A DNA stretch of 64,000 bases from Nomia melanderi (Eukaryota > Arthropoda > Insecta > Hymenoptera > Halictidae). Both the position numbers and the translations under genes were made by a program. The stretch is from contig NC_135007.1 in the NCBI RefSeq assembly GCF_051020985.1, positions 15,341,501 through 15,405,500 of the forward strand, read 5' to 3'. This document shows positions 1 to 12,489 of the stretch, piece after piece (the first letter of the stretch is position 1; the number at the start of each line of letters is the position of its first letter). The notes beneath the pieces were generated by a model. That model was not told the DNA's origin, ran no database searches, and saw nothing but the letters and a program-made list of their open reading frames with translations.

Positions 1-324
1 GTAACCCTTCACATTGCGCTAATGTATTTCTTTCAAACCGCCATTCACCCCGTCGACGTTTCAATCCGGTCCATTCAGGCCCGCCTCCGCCCCGTTCCTC
101 GGTTGAAACACTCACCCGATCGATCTAACCGCGCCACCGCCGCCTATCGTGCAAATTTTCACACGACTTGATCCGCGCTCCACGCTGACTCGCGCTTTCT
201 TTTCCTTTTTCTTCCCTCCCCTGTTGTTCCCTCACGTTTTATCTTTATTTCCCGGATCTCCATTTGCGAGTGAAGCTACTAAACGCTCTACCGAAACAAT
301 AACGAAGTTCTAAAATCGTAGCTC

Positions 325-686
325 TTGAAAATTCCCGACTTCTCATGGATGTTTCCTTCGTCTAACGATTGTTTGTTTAATTATCGAGTTTTAATCGTGA
401 TCAACGAGTAGTATATGATGTCTTCTGCTCGTTGTATAGAGAATACTACGTTCCGTTGCTCTAAAGAGTATTTCTCACAAGCAGAAGCTCACGCGTGTCG
501 ATTATTGAAAATTCCCGACTTTTCATGGATATTTCCTTCGTCTAACGATTGTTTGTTTAATTATCGAGTTTTCACCGGGATCAACGAGTAGTATATGATG
601 TCTTCTGCTCGTTATATAGAGAACACTACGCTCCGTTGCTCTAAAGAGTATTTCTCACAAGCAGAAACTCACGCGTGTCGATTATT
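325..686. repeat. Tandem duplication, two copies of about 180 bp
   Basis: Copies at 325-504 and 505-686 agree at nearly every position, apart from a few substitutions such as the change after GAGTTTT. Each holds the near-palindrome AACGAGTAG...CTGCTCGTT, which could form a hairpin. The high identity suggests a recent duplication. Confidence 0.9.
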
Positions 687-2220
687 CGAGGTAACTGACA
701 GAATCGTCAGCGCGTGTTTCGCTCGCGACGAGCGATCCCCGGGCGGAAAGACAACAATTTCACCGTGAAACGGACACCTGGCCTCCCGCTTTCCTCTTCC
801 ATAAGCAATTACGAGCCGCGATCGAGCTGTAACGGGGAAAAGAGTCGATACGAGAGGAGTCGGGCGGCGAGGAAACGCGGTGACAAGGGGTTAGGCGCAT
901 TCCAGACCGATTCGACGGGTGCAGGCCGCCGACAAAGGGAGTCCGCGGTGGGGGAGGGTTCCGTTTGAACCCCGTGGATCGCTAAATATTTCATTTCGTA
1001 TCCCTCGAAACGTTTAATCTCGGCTCAGGTGCGCGGCCGTCGCGAGATCGCGTTGCACGCCTCGATGTCAACCATCCGTCCAAAGGATACACCGCATCCT
1101 CTGGATACTTGGAGAGCGTGGACTCGTTGAATTAACTCTGGAGAGAACGAGCACGGACCCGTACAAGTGACGGAAGGGTTGTTGCTTCGGTGTGCTCCAG
1201 TTTGTTTCAGTTTCGCTCGAAAATCGCACTAGAAAGACACTTTTAGACGCTTCAAACGTTGGAAAAGATACAATGAAAAATATTCAGAGACAAATAATTA
1301 GGGAGAACGTCTTTATCATACTATTTTCTAGCGTACTAGCATATCTTTGTTACAATGAATCTTAAATTTCTAATAATCTAATCAAGGTTCTGAATATTAT
1401 CAATCTTCGCTATCGATCTCCGTAATCTCGAATTAAAATTTGAGATTTCTACACCTTCAACTTTCCGTCTCTTTTCCATTTCCATCTACTGCTTGCTAAA
1501 CCAAACTGAGTCTTCCAGTACCAATTATTAATTATTATTAATTAACATTTTTCTACCTTCAACTTCCCTTCTCTTTTCCATTTCCATCTACTACCTACAA
1601 AACCAAACTGAATCTTCCAGTACCAGTTATTAATTATTAATTAATATTTATTGACCGGGTTTTTGGAAAGATACTGGCACTAAACGGTTAATTTCCTCGG
1701 AAAAAGAAGAGCATTCTCGGATGCCTCGCAGAAACAGCGGGACGCTGTCCACTGATAAAAAAGAGGATCGCGGCCGATAAATCGTAGGCGTAAGAGCGCG
1801 CCGGTTATTGCTCGCGTGCCTTTGTGGCTCCGCTCGAGGATCCGGGAACTTTCATTATCGGACTGCGCTCTCGCCCTGCCTCCCCCACGGTTGCCATCTT
1901 CGTTTACATTTATGATTTAATATGATCGTCCATTGTTGCGTCCCCTTTGATTCCGCGCTCGCCCCGTCCCCCTTGCCAAATATCTTTCTCCGGGTTCCTG
2001 TTACGTGTGTAATTCGAACGCGGTCTCCTCGGCCCGCTTTTCCTTCGCCATCTTCTTCGGTGAACGACGAGGAATGGCAAGGAGGGACGGCACTGCGAAT
2101 GACAAGCGAGGGAAATCTTAATTCTGTGCAACCGATCCTTGTAATCATCGAGGTAACTCGGTTCGTGTTGGAATAACTTGGTGTCTTTGATTTTTGGTAC
2201 GTTTTGTGGTTTGTGTATTA
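687..2220. other. Gene-less stretch with two GC-rich islands
   Basis: Positions 701-1210 and 1680-2170 are GC- and CpG-rich, separated by an AT-rich part holding the 102-bp duplication. Short open frames overlap on both strands, with no domain or initiation context I recognise. I see no gene. Confidence 0.6.
1446..1650. repeat. Tandem duplication, two copies of about 102 bp
   Basis: The segment from ACCTTCAAC at 1453 recurs at 1555, including a pyrimidine-rich part, CCAAACTGA and CTTCCAGTACCA followed by a TTAATTATTA-rich tail. The two copies differ by scattered substitutions and a small length change. Confidence 0.85.
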
Positions 2221-2229
2221 CGTTATAGT

Positions 2230-2700
2230 ATTGTAATTGCTGTCGTATATTATTGTGTTATAGATTAATATCGAATAAATTGAATACGGTCACTCGATAG
2301 TCTAAATATTTCATCCTTCGTGAGGAGTCAATCTATGAAACTATAGTATATTATCGTAGTTTCATAATTGTTATAGTATATTATTATAGTATTATAGATT
2401 AATATCGAATAAATTGAATACGATCACTCGATAGTTTCAATATTTCATCCTTCGTGAACAGATAATCTATGAAACTATAGTATATTATTATAGTTTCATA
2501 AATTTTATAGTATATTATTATAGTATTATAGTTTAATATTGAATAAATTAAAAATGATTACTCGATAGTTAAATATTTCATCCTCCGTGAACTGACAATC
2601 TATGAAACTATAGTATATTATCGTAGTTTCATAATTGTTATAATATATTATTATAGTATTATAGTTTAATTAATATTATAGTTAAATATTTCATCTTCGA
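2230..2700. repeat. AT-rich tandem array, about 3.5 copies of a 134-bp unit
   Basis: ATTAATATCGAATAAATTGA starts at 2264 and 2398, with a diverged copy near 2532 and a partial one near 2666. Each unit also carries CACTCGATAGT, ATATTTCATCCTTCGTGA and a CTATGAAACTATAG inverted repeat. Confidence 0.88.
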
Positions 2701-4281
2701 TTCGTCAATCCATCAAACATAAATACTATCACTACCTTTTACCTATCGAAATAAGAAACTAGAAACAACCCCACGAATCATCAATCTTTATTCACAGTAG
2801 CTTCGAAATTCAACAGTAACAAACCACTAAATCCACATTTCATTTCCACCTACACTAACCCTTCCCAATCTCCCCATAACTACAAAAACCTCCAAACAAA
2901 CCTCCACGTCATTACTTAAACAACAGAATTACAAACCACGTCCCACCCCAATTCTCCACCAATCAAACCATCCGTCAATTTACCCCAAACACGAGCATTC
3001 CAAACATCCACCTCCACTCTCCAACGAGTCTCCATCCAAACACAAAACTCTCAGTGTCCCTCGAAAACACGCCAGTCAACAAGTCTCAGCCGTAGACAAT
3101 CGAATCCCTTAACGCGGACAGGGCTCGCGACAACGGGAATCGTCGCGGCAACAAAAGAGGGAGGCGGAGGGGCGGCCGGCCGCGCGCGGAATATTAAATT
3201 CGCGCAGAAATTCGCCGAACTTTTCAGCGGGAGGCATTATGGGCCGGCTATCTGGATGATGTAGCACCGAAGTTGGGAAGACTCCGAGTCAAACCCACCC
3301 CCTCGCCTTCCCCCGTGTTTCTCCTTTTCGCTTCAGCCTCGTCGTCTTCTCTCGCGTCCGTCCTCCTCCGTTCCGCGGCACCCCCGTGCGAGCGTCGTCT
3401 CCCTCGCGCGTTCCACGCGCAGGCTCCCTCCTCCTTCTCTAGGCATAGCTTCCAGGGTAGCAATCTTTTATTATTAGCGCAGGCTTTACCAGACAATGAA
3501 ACGAAAGGAACGGAATATGATATTGTAGTACAGAGGCTCGGCGGAAAGGGAAGCTATTGTCGGTCTCTTTGAATTTTAAAGTCAACGATCGATACGGCTC
3601 GGGGGATGCGCCTTTAGCCATATAAACCGCTCCGCTCTCCCGCCCGTCAACCCTAGCCCAGCCCTCTTTTCTCCGCGCCTATCCTGTACCCCCTTCGACG
3701 TCACTCTCTCTCATTCTCTCTCTGTCTCTGTCTTTCTTGCTTTCTTTCTTTCCGTCCCTCCGTTTCAGGGGTTCTCGCGGGTGTCTCGCTTACTTGCGTC
3801 TCGGATCGCGGCCGATAGCGTTTGATTCGCATCTGTGACTACCGAGGCTTGATCCGGTGATCTTGGTTTTTGGGTTCACTGCTTTCATTCGTTCGCGGAT
3901 TCCTATGGCTCGTTCGGAATTAGAATGGAATGGGGCTGATTCGATTTGTGGGGCGGGGATCCTTTAGAGGAGGACTCTTTTTATCATTTGTGATTGTTAA
4001 GGGGTTATGTGAAGTAAAAAAATGTAGAGTATGTTAGAGTAATGGTTATATTTATAAAGAGATGTTGTAGGTGGTTACAAGACGGAAAATAAGGAAAAAA
4101 CTGCCAAACTAATTAACCAATAACTGCAAAGGATGTGGGGTTTTCCAAAAAACGGTATAATGGTCAATACTTTAATTTCAACAGTGATTTGCGAAGGTAT
4201 TGTTTTGTGTAATTGGGAACAGAAGGTTGTAATATTAATATTGTAATACTTTATCGAGAATACTTTTTCTTTAAAGATGGC
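2700..4281. other. GC-rich island (3060-3680) with A/C-rich left and G/T-rich right flanks
   Basis: Positions 2760-3070 are A/C-rich and almost free of G. Positions 3060-3680 are GC-rich with many CpG. A (CT)-rich run lies at 3705-3760, and from about 3840 to 4080 the + strand turns G/T-rich. No coding sequence is recognised. Confidence 0.7.
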
Positions 4282-4492
4282 TTAACATTAGAACTACCGA
4301 GCATTTAATATGGTTGACATGTAATCCGTATAAAAATTGTAATAATTTTTTCAGTTTCTTCGGATATTCGTCATAGTATTCAACTGGAACTATTTATTTT
4401 TGAAATTATTTCAATATAATAAAGTATCAATAACTGCGAAGCAAGGAAATCGAAACCAGTCATTTTGACTGGTACGGTAGTTCTAGTGTTAA
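4282..4492. mobile_element. MITE, family TTAA-3 (CACTAGAACTACC ends)
   Basis: TTAA-flanked element with left end CATTAGAACTACC and right end GGTAGTTCTAGTG, inverted copies of each other. It has no coding capacity. The TTAA target and the end sequence, which resembles piggyBac termini, point to a piggyBac-mobilised MITE. This is my classification; the active transposase is not in the window. Confidence 0.85.
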
Positions 4493-4595
4493 TACGATTA
4501 ATATGCAATTCCCATAAAAGTTGTAACAATAGTGTTAATAATTCCTTCAACAGCAATCTCACGATGAAAACGTCGAATCTAACAATTTCCTTCAG

Positions 4596-4791
4596 TTAAC
4601 ACTAGAACTACCCATATGTGTCTTCTGAGATTACTGAAAACATACGAATACCTCTTTGAAAATTAACTGAAGTATCTAATTAACTAACACCCAAACTAAA
4701 ATATAATCCAATCAAAATCTCAATAAATTCACGCTTATTTTCATAAAGACACTTCAAAAACAGTTTAAACTCTCGGCAACTCTAGCATTAA
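4596..4791. mobile_element. MITE, family TTAA-3, degenerate right end
   Basis: The left end TTAACACTAGAACTACCC is intact. The right end near 4776-4791 (CAACTCTAGCATTAA) is a mutated inverted copy. Confidence 0.7.
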
Positions 4792-4889
4792 GCTCATTCC
4801 GAGCACAGTGCAGACGTTGAAAGCCTCATTACCACATTCCTAATAAACGAGTCATTAAAACTACTCCTATAAAAGGCTTACGGCATAAA

Positions 4890-5517
4890 TGAATTCCCCG
4901 AGACCCTCGATCGCGAAGAAATTCCTCGGCGTTCCGTGTATTAGCGAGGATCACGAGTTCTAATGGTTCGTAAGGACTGTTTTCACGTCTTGATTCCATC
5001 GCAGGACTCGTCCCCCGGAGCGGAATCGCGGATCGGAAGCCCGTCACCGAAATTGTCGGGCGGTAATGATAAATTGCGCCCTCGGCCTCGGCGCGGGCGG
5101 CCCGCCCGTACGAGTGCCGAGCGTGCGGGGAATCAAATTGCAATTTGTTATTTGTAATTCCGAGTGTCGCTTAATATACTCTCCTCTCTCCGGGCGCGTT
5201 CCTCGCCCGACCCTTCCGACAGGGGCCGGAAAGGGTTAGAAATTAAGCGGAGCTTGATGAGAAAGCGCGAAGGTGAGCGCCGCCGCGTTTTCGCCGCTTC
5301 CGCGCGCGTAATTAAGCGCGACACCCTCTATTTTTGCCGGGCGTAATTGTTTTTCGACAACGGGACGCGCGGGAGGACCGCCGAACGCGCCGCGGGGCTT
5401 GTCGCGTCACGTACGCACTCGAGGAACCGGCTGTCGACATTCGTCGCGGAAACTCCGATTTTTGGGTATACGAGAGCTGGGGAACGACGTTCCTGTCTTG
5501 TGGAGTTTTAACCCTTC
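4890..5517. other. GC-rich island without a recognised gene
   Basis: CpG-rich sequence with overlapping short open frames in several frames on both strands and no recognisable domain. I see nothing to annotate inside. Confidence 0.55.
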
Positions 5518-5740
5518 GAACTCCGTGGGCTCCAGTATTGCGCTAGTTGTAATATTAAATATTTTAGTGAATTTTAAGACAACTATCTTGAGATTATCAG
5601 ATCTATATATACGAAGTTTGTACTGAGAAGGGAATTAAAGGTAGACATGTTATAATATTGTTAATTTTCAGTAGGACTACCATCAAAATTGCTAGGAGTT
5701 GCTGACGTATCAAAAAACTATGTGGAGTGCTAAGGGTTAA
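5518..5740. mobile_element. MITE, family TTAA-2 (GGCTCC subterminal motif)
   Basis: Flanked by TTAA at both ends: left TTAACCCTTCGAACTC followed by GGGCTCCAGTATTGCGC, right GGAGTGCTAAGGGTTAA. It shares its interior with the copies at 26046-26262 and 15105-15395. Confidence 0.82.
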
Positions 5741-6589
5741 AGGTCTAAGAAATGTCATAACATTGTTAATTCTCATAGGGATCGATGAATAGATTGAATT
5801 CTTGTCCTATCGAAAGTATCGATTTGCAAATGTTATAAGAAGCTTGATAACATAAAAGAGAGATTAAAGAATGATGCATGAGAGAGTAATTAATAAACAA
5901 GTTGATCAATCGAAATCTGCGACAAATTCCCGTGTTCCAATGACGATCCGCAGCCCCGAAAACCGATCGAGTTTCACGAGCAGAGAGCGCGCTGCCGGCC
6001 CGAGATACCGCGAGCGCGAGGGGGTGGGTTCCCTCGGCGGCTGAGTAGGCAAATATTCGATTTTGTCTATTCAATTTTCCAGAAAAATAGTGTGCGTGGT
6101 CCTCGCTCCTCTCCGGTCTCGCTCGGGGAAGCATTATCGGCGGGAGTCGGTCGGTGTGCGGCGCGAACAGACGGGAGCCACGGGGGCACGGCGTAACGGA
6201 GGAAAAGAATAAGTTCGATCAGTCAGAGGGTGGCAGTTACCGTTTCGGTTATGGCTTTCGGAAGCGTCGTCGAATCCTATTCTTGCGCAAACCCGATAAG
6301 CGGCCTTTTACGCGTGTATTTTCGCACACGCGTCACCCGTGCGCCCCGTCCCCCAAGAAACATGAGACCGCGGGGGTGGGTTCCCGTTCTATCAGCGGAG
6401 AACCAGATTTCGCCGCGAGAGATATTCGTCTGCTTCGATAAACCATCTCTGTAAATTCTCTTTTTCTTTTTGATGGGAGTGTTGGGAAGGATGTTATTGT
6501 GGAAACTGTTTTTGAGTTTGGTGGATAGTGAGGGGTGAATGTTTGAAGATTTAATTGTTCTTGTGTTTAGTTGTTTTATTGTTTAGGTG
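5741..6589. other. GC-rich island (5930-6440) between AT-rich flanks
   Basis: A CpG-rich block with no recognised coding exon. It is followed by a G/T-rich run (6450-6590) that grades into the CTAG minisatellite. Confidence 0.55.
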
Positions 6590-7215
6590 TTAGCTTTGTA
6601 GTTATGTAGGTGGATGAGTGTGTGGGTATATGGATGTCTAGATATATAGGTGATTAGATGTGTAGATGCCTAGTTATGTAGACGTCTAGTTATCTAGGCC
6701 CTAGCAATTTGGGTGCGTAGTTGTGTAGATGCTTAGTTACTTAGGTACCTGGTTACATAGATGTCTAGTTGTCTAAACGCTTAGTTATTTGGGTTCCTAG
6801 TTATCTAGATTCCTGGTTATCTAGATGTTTAGATATCTAGGCGCCTAGCAATTTAGGTCCCTAGTTATATAGATGCCTAGCTACCTAGGCACCTAGCTAT
6901 CTAGATGCTTAGCTACCTAGGTACCTAGCTATCTAGATGCCTAGTTATCGAGATACCTAGTTATATAGATACGTAGTTATCTAGATGCCTAGTTATCGAG
7001 ATACCTAGTTATCTAGATGCCTAGTTATCGAAATACCTAGTTATCTAGATGCCTAGTTACCTAGCCGCCTAGCGATTCAGGTCCCTAGTTATCAAGATGC
7101 CTACCTATCTAAGCAACTATCCATCTAGCTGCCCAACTATTTAGGTGTCCAATTATCTAGGTGCTTACTCACTAAGACACCTAGCAATTCAAGTACCCAG
7201 CTACTCAACTACCTA
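6590..7215. repeat. Minisatellite of 16-bp units built on CTAG (about 600 bp)
   Basis: Degenerate units of the type CTAGTTATCTAGATGC repeat through the whole segment. The centre (about 6840-7060) is the most regular and both edges are diverged. Each unit holds one or two CTAG tetramers, often inside CTAGATAACTAG-like palindromes. Confidence 0.92.
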
Positions 7216-8535
7216 GATATTTTCTTTCCTTCTTACTTCCAAGTAAGAACACTCCAGTGTTCAGAACATATATTCTTCCGATGATTCTCTCTTTATACTT
7301 CGCTTCGTTCGGCATATTTTCCTTCGATCTCCTCCCGAAGCTTGCTCAGGCCACGCAGCCTAGCGCCCAGGCGAGGGGCCGATAGGTCGAGGGTATACGA
7401 TGGGGGATCGGCGAGTTTATTTGCGTATTGCCTGCCGGCTGAGCATCGAGGCGTTCAACGGAACCGACGGGGGGTTGGTCGAATCGGTAGACTTATCGTC
7501 GCTCAGACTCGCGCGGAACCTTCGACCCTGTGCTTTTCGCAGTTCTTGTATTTTTCGAGAGAACCGGGACGAAAAACCTTGCATATCGAAAGACTCACAA
7601 GAGCTCAGATTTTCCTTAATTAACTTCCATCTCCATACTTATCCTACAATCACCGATCTACAGCTCTAACCTCTTGCGCTGGAAAGACGCACCTACGTCG
7701 AGACGTTTTATTCCCAAATCGTCAATGTTACGTTTCACACATTGATAATCTCGTTGCATCACGCATATTACATCGTTTCGAAGTGTACCTCTCCCTATAA
7801 AATTATCAATAAACAAAATTACCGTACATACAAAACAGAATTCTTCCCTCAAGACTTTCCCAAATCTCTCTCGAGGAATGCCAAATCCCAGAATTCATTT
7901 CCGCGAGAGGTTAAGAACCTCCCAACAATAGATTCAGAATGGAATCGACCTCATCAAACTCCAGCAATGCATACCCACGCCGAAAAGCCAAGTGTCCCGA
8001 GTCGCGTCGAGAAGTCGCACGTTTACAAGGGAGCGAAAGGAAGGCAGAGTTAGGGGCGCGCCGTAAAAAAGTCTCCGAGGGAACGGGATCAGGGTAAAAA
8101 CACCCGAGAGCCGACGATTCCGTGACACAACCCCCGTGGAAATCGGTCCATTCGAAACCGCGATAAGCCTCGTCGCCTTCCCCGGCCGCCCCGCGAGCGA
8201 AAATAGGGATGAAAAGCGCACCGGCTACCGGCGGCGCGTCCCCGAGCGGCCATCGATGGCCCCTTAATCGACCGATCCGCCGCGAAAGTGATTTTTATTT
8301 TCCACGGATCTTGATTTATACGGGAATGCTTTCTCTGGCCGTGGCCGATTCCGCTGGAAACGGCCGCGGGGTGAACCGAGAGGGTGCTAACAAGAGAACG
8401 CGGGGAACGACGCGAGAGTGAAGCGTGTACAGGGTGTTTCCGAAATTCTGGTGCAGTCTGAGAGAAGATTATTCTATGTGGAGAACTGGGGATGTGATTT
8501 TTTCCTGTGTTTCCGGTATTTTGAGGTAACGGTGT
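7216..8535. other. Gene-less stretch with two GC-rich islands
   Basis: Islands at about 7310-7590 and 7960-8430. The second has an A/C-rich left flank (7840-7990) and a G/T-rich right flank (8420-8540). I see no gene in it. Confidence 0.55.
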
Positions 8536-8698
8536 TTAACACTAGATAGTTTTGTTTTGTAGTTATTGGTACCTTAAAAGTATTGAATATCTGAAGTGAT
8601 CTTGAAAATAGCTTCACTTGAATACTATAATGAATGTTTGAGGAAACCGAGAATATCAATCGTTTTAAATCCGTAGTTCTAGTGTTAACGCTTTTGCT
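8536..8698. mobile_element. MITE, family TTAA-3
   Basis: TTAACACTAGATAGTT at the left and GTAGTTCTAGTGTTAA at the right. The interior shares GTCTGAAGAAACCGA-like sequence with the copies at 13827, 31356 and 35740. Confidence 0.82.
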
Positions 8699-8928
8699 GA
8701 AATATGAAATTTCTCTTTCGTTTGAAATGTTGAACAAATGGAGGTTAGAGTTGAGTTACTAAATGTATTATGTGACTTGGACTAGTTTTCAATAATACAA
8801 TGTTACTTTAAATAATTATATATAATAGTATTAGTTACACATGTTGCGTTACTCAATAGGAATCGTCTAACACGTCTGTCCACGACACACCATTTCCACT
8901 TCCTCACACGCAGTGCATCAATCTCCAT

Positions 8929-9100
8929 TTAGCACTAGAACTACGGAGCATTTGATATAAAAATTCTAATAATATATAATTCCCAGTTTCATCAAACAAT
9001 AAAATGAAACTATCAAAATCACTTCAAATATACAATGCCTTCAAGATAACGAAAATCCAATCTTCAGTTCCAGTATCAAACCTACCGAGCAGTTCAATTA
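8929..9100. mobile_element. MITE remnant, family TTAA-3
   Basis: The left end reads TTAGCACTAGAACTACGGAG, a one-base variant of the TTAA junction. The interior matches the family and the right end has decayed. Confidence 0.6.
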
Positions 9101-9763
9101 ATATACTAATTAATTTACAATTCAATTCACATACGGGAATGTCTTCAATAATTTCCCCGAGAAGCATCTTCAATCAATCTCAAAACGATGAAATCAATAG
9201 ATCACTTAGTATGAAAAAACCGAGTTTCCCACAACTTATGCTATTTCCCAGCTCCAACCGACTCTCCCCATCACCTCGCTTCCTCCCCAGTCGCACTACT
9301 TCGGAAACACCCTGTACAGCGTATCGGCCGTGTTCCAAGACTGCAGTTTCACGCGCATACGCAGCCGTGCGGCTGCGGTTGCCTTCACGAGTGGTTGCTC
9401 TCCGCGTTATCTCTCCGTTACGCGTTGGCAGGCATATGGCCGGCCGGCTGCGGGGGTTGCAGGCTGCTGGGGTGAGGGCGCCGGCGACGCGGGAGGGGGC
9501 CGGGAGACGACGAGGGCTCATAATTTTCAGATTTATGTACAAATGTTTCTGGCGAGCGGAGCGCGGCCGCTTCTCTCGTGGGGAAGATATCTATCGTAAA
9601 GTTTTCCGCGGAATTGAAAAATGCTTTCGAGGCTTTCTCGCCGGGCAGGGGCGGCGAACGTCAACCCCCGGCCGCCAACGGGGGATGACGTATCGCACGG
9701 GAACGCGCCGCGGCCGACTATCTTCGCGCGGATAAACGACGCGACGCGTGCCGCGATTTCGCC
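9101..9763. other. GC-rich island (9240-9790), no gene recognised
   Basis: A CpG-rich block. A long open frame crosses it (9004-9735, + strand), but it starts inside a transposon remnant and changes composition midway, so I do not call it a gene. Confidence 0.55.
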
Positions 9764-10245
9764 GAACTACCCCCTTTTAACCCCTTGCGCCATGATTTAT
9801 TTCAGAACCACGATCGACACGACTACTTTGTTGTTAACAGTTTATTGGAAAAAAGAGAAATTTTGGGCGCGTCCTGTGTCTGTGTTTGCTCTGATGCATA
9901 ACGAGTGGTAACAAGAAAAGAACTACCCCCTTTTAACCCCTTGCGCTATGATTTATTTCAGAACCATGATCGATACGACTACTTTGTTGTTAACAGTTTA
10001 TTGGAGAAAAGAGAAATTTTGGGCGCATCCTGTGTCTGTGTTTGCTCTGATGCATAACAAGTGATAACAGAAGAATAACATTTCATTTGGGTTCAATAGA
10101 ATTGAGTAGTGTTCATGCTTGTTGAATTCTGTTTGAAATCTTCGCCACATATGCTTAGAATTTTTCTCTTTTTCCAATGAATTATTAATGACAAAGTAGT
10201 CGTATCGATCAGAGTTGAGGAAGATATCATAGGTCAAGGGGTTAA
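9764..10245. mobile_element. TTAA-flanked inverted-repeat element, family TTAA-5, with duplicated left half
   Basis: The element at 9933-10245 starts TTAACCCCTTGCGCTATGA and ends TCATAGGTCAAGGGGTTAA. Its left arm CGATACGACTACTTTGT is mirrored by ACAAAGTAGTCGTATCGAT on the right, so the inverted repeats span about 60 bp with gaps. The left half and its leading GAACTACCCCC are tandemly duplicated: copy one at 9764-9919 and copy two from 9920, period 156 bp. Confidence 0.85.
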
Positions 10246-12489
10246 TAGTTTAACTGTTTAACTTAAGAATTGCCTATCGGTTAGGATTAGATTGAATTTG
10301 TTTATCCATTCTCCTTGTAATTATTTTCATTGTTACAGCTTGGAAATAGACGAACGTTCGCACTGTTTCAAGGGAGATTTCTGTGATTTTTGTAGATCGT
10401 TTTAGTGAATTAGAGGTTAAATGTAGGGTAAGGTGTTTTAATTGTAGTAGCTTTATCGATGTGTTTGTTCACAGGGAAGTAGAAATATAGAGAATACTGT
10501 CGGAAGATAGATTTATCGTTTGATAGAACAGTGTAATAGAAATCTAGACACGCTGAATCGAGGCTGGCTCGCGTTGTTTCCGCTTTTCGTTCGAATTTCG
10601 AAACACTGTCCATGTGCGGCGGTACGCTTTGTGTATTCAGCCGGTCGCGTGGTCCCGAGATGCGTTCAAGATGTATCGAGATAAGATTGTTGTTGGCGGG
10701 GGATAAAAAGCGCTTTAAACCTGTCTAAACAAACAACTACTCGTCGCGGCTTCCTGCTTCTTTTTCTGACGCGTCGAGAGAGCTTCTCGAGCCTTGTTTT
10801 CTTTGTGTCTTTGCTTCCCTCGAGACGTGTACGTCTTCAAAATATTAATAAATCGTGATCGAAGAATTTAAACGCCGACGGAGCTCATGAGAAACAGACC
10901 GAAACTTCACTGAAAAATAAAATTCACTTAGCCTAATACAAACTCCTACAGTTCACTGACAACTCTCCATTAACCAATGAACTTACACCAATAACACTAA
11001 CAACACAATTACTAATTAAATTATTCCCAAAACAAACAAACTCAACCCCCAAAAGCCAATCCATCAATTCAACCCGACTCGATCTCCAAGACAAACGTCT
11101 CATTGCACAAAACTGAACCAATCAATACAATTGATTAAATTCCAATTTCCTTCAACAGATCACGACTAAAAACCATCCCCATCAAATACCACCTAAACAC
11201 CCTAAAATTCTTCCCATTAAAGATCCTAACTTCCAATCACGGATTAAGAACAACACTGAAATTCGAAGCTGACTCCGGTGTTCCGGGCTCGTTAAGGACC
11301 TGCAAGACAAACCATAACCTTAAAATCCCGGAAACCTTTGATCAAACTGAGCTCCGTCTCCTAAAGATCGAGCCCGAGGAATCCTCTCCAAACGCTCCGA
11401 TATCTGACTAGTCGATCAGCATTGTCTTCTCCCGGCGCCCATAGAGTCTCCAAAGCTGTACAACCTGCAAAGACAGAAAAAGACACTCGTACACCCTCGG
11501 AAAACAGACGGAGACAGAGAGACAGAGCGAAAGATAGGACGTCCGGACAAAGGTGGCAGCCGAGGAAGGCCCGGAACGGCCGTGAAAACAATTTAGCTCG
11601 ATCAACGTTTCTAGCCGGAATCTCAGGCGTCGTCTAATTAAACCGCTGTCCTGCTCGGATATAAAGTCGGAGGTTATCGCCGGGCGTCGTATCTGATATC
11701 CCCGGGCCGGCCTTAATCCGACTGTATTTCCAGGCCGAGCGTTTTAAGCGGCCGCCCGACGCCGCTCCCCGTTTTCCCCGCAGGAGACGCGTGTACGTGT
11801 ATTTACGCGTGTACACGGGACGAATGGAAACTCGGGTAGTCTCATTTCCTGTCTGCGGGGGTCCCGCAGGGGATACATAATTAGCTGGTTCGCCGGGAAC
11901 CGAAGGGGACCGACGGGGGAAGGGAACGTAAGGAGATCTTTCGGAGCCGTTCGCCTTTTGCGCTTCCGCGCGCGTACCGTTCTCGCGTCCTCCCGCCGCT
12001 TATCGATTATACGGGGGGCGGAACTGGCGCAGGGGGATGTCGCGGAGGAAATCTGCGATGGGTGCGTTTGATGGGAATGAGATTGTTTCGGTATTGTGAC
12101 GTGTAAATGAAGCCTCCGCCTGCGAGTTTCTTAGGTTTTCTCTTGGATAGGGGTGAAAGGGGGTGGGAATGTGGAAGTTTGGGTTTGGACTGTTCGGTTG
12201 GACGAGTTGGGAAGCTCGGTTGTTTGTTTTAATGTGTTCTGGTTTGATTTGATTCAGTTTGATGCGTTTTGTTTGATTGTTTAAGGTGATCGATGCGTTG
12301 CGTGAATGGAGGTTCGAGGGAGATTCGTTGAGGGATCGTTGAAGTTAATTTCAGTGTTAGCAATGGAGGATCGCGGGGAGTCTCTAGATGTTGAGAATAA
12401 GTGGAATTTCATACCATTTACGAGTGGTCTTAGTGGATAAAGTCGAAGTGCTCGGGATTTCGCTGGCCGGTCGTCAGTGGCAGTAAAAC
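10246..12489. other. GC-rich island (11230-12060) with opposite-skew flanks
   Basis: From 10910 to 11230 the + strand is A/C-rich; positions 10981-11040 have no G and 15 C. The island follows, then a G/T-rich run at 12060-12300 (positions 12181-12240 have 22 G and 6 C). No gene is recognised. Confidence 0.7.

Noticed and set aside
6590..7215. Possible CRISPR-like array because of regular repeats
   Set aside because: The units are contiguous with no unique spacers, and the setting is an insect nuclear genome.
9004..9735. 243-codon open frame on the + strand, the longest in the window
   Set aside because: It begins in a TTAA-3 transposon remnant, runs into a GC-rich island with an abrupt change of composition, and shows no domain or conserved motif I recognise.
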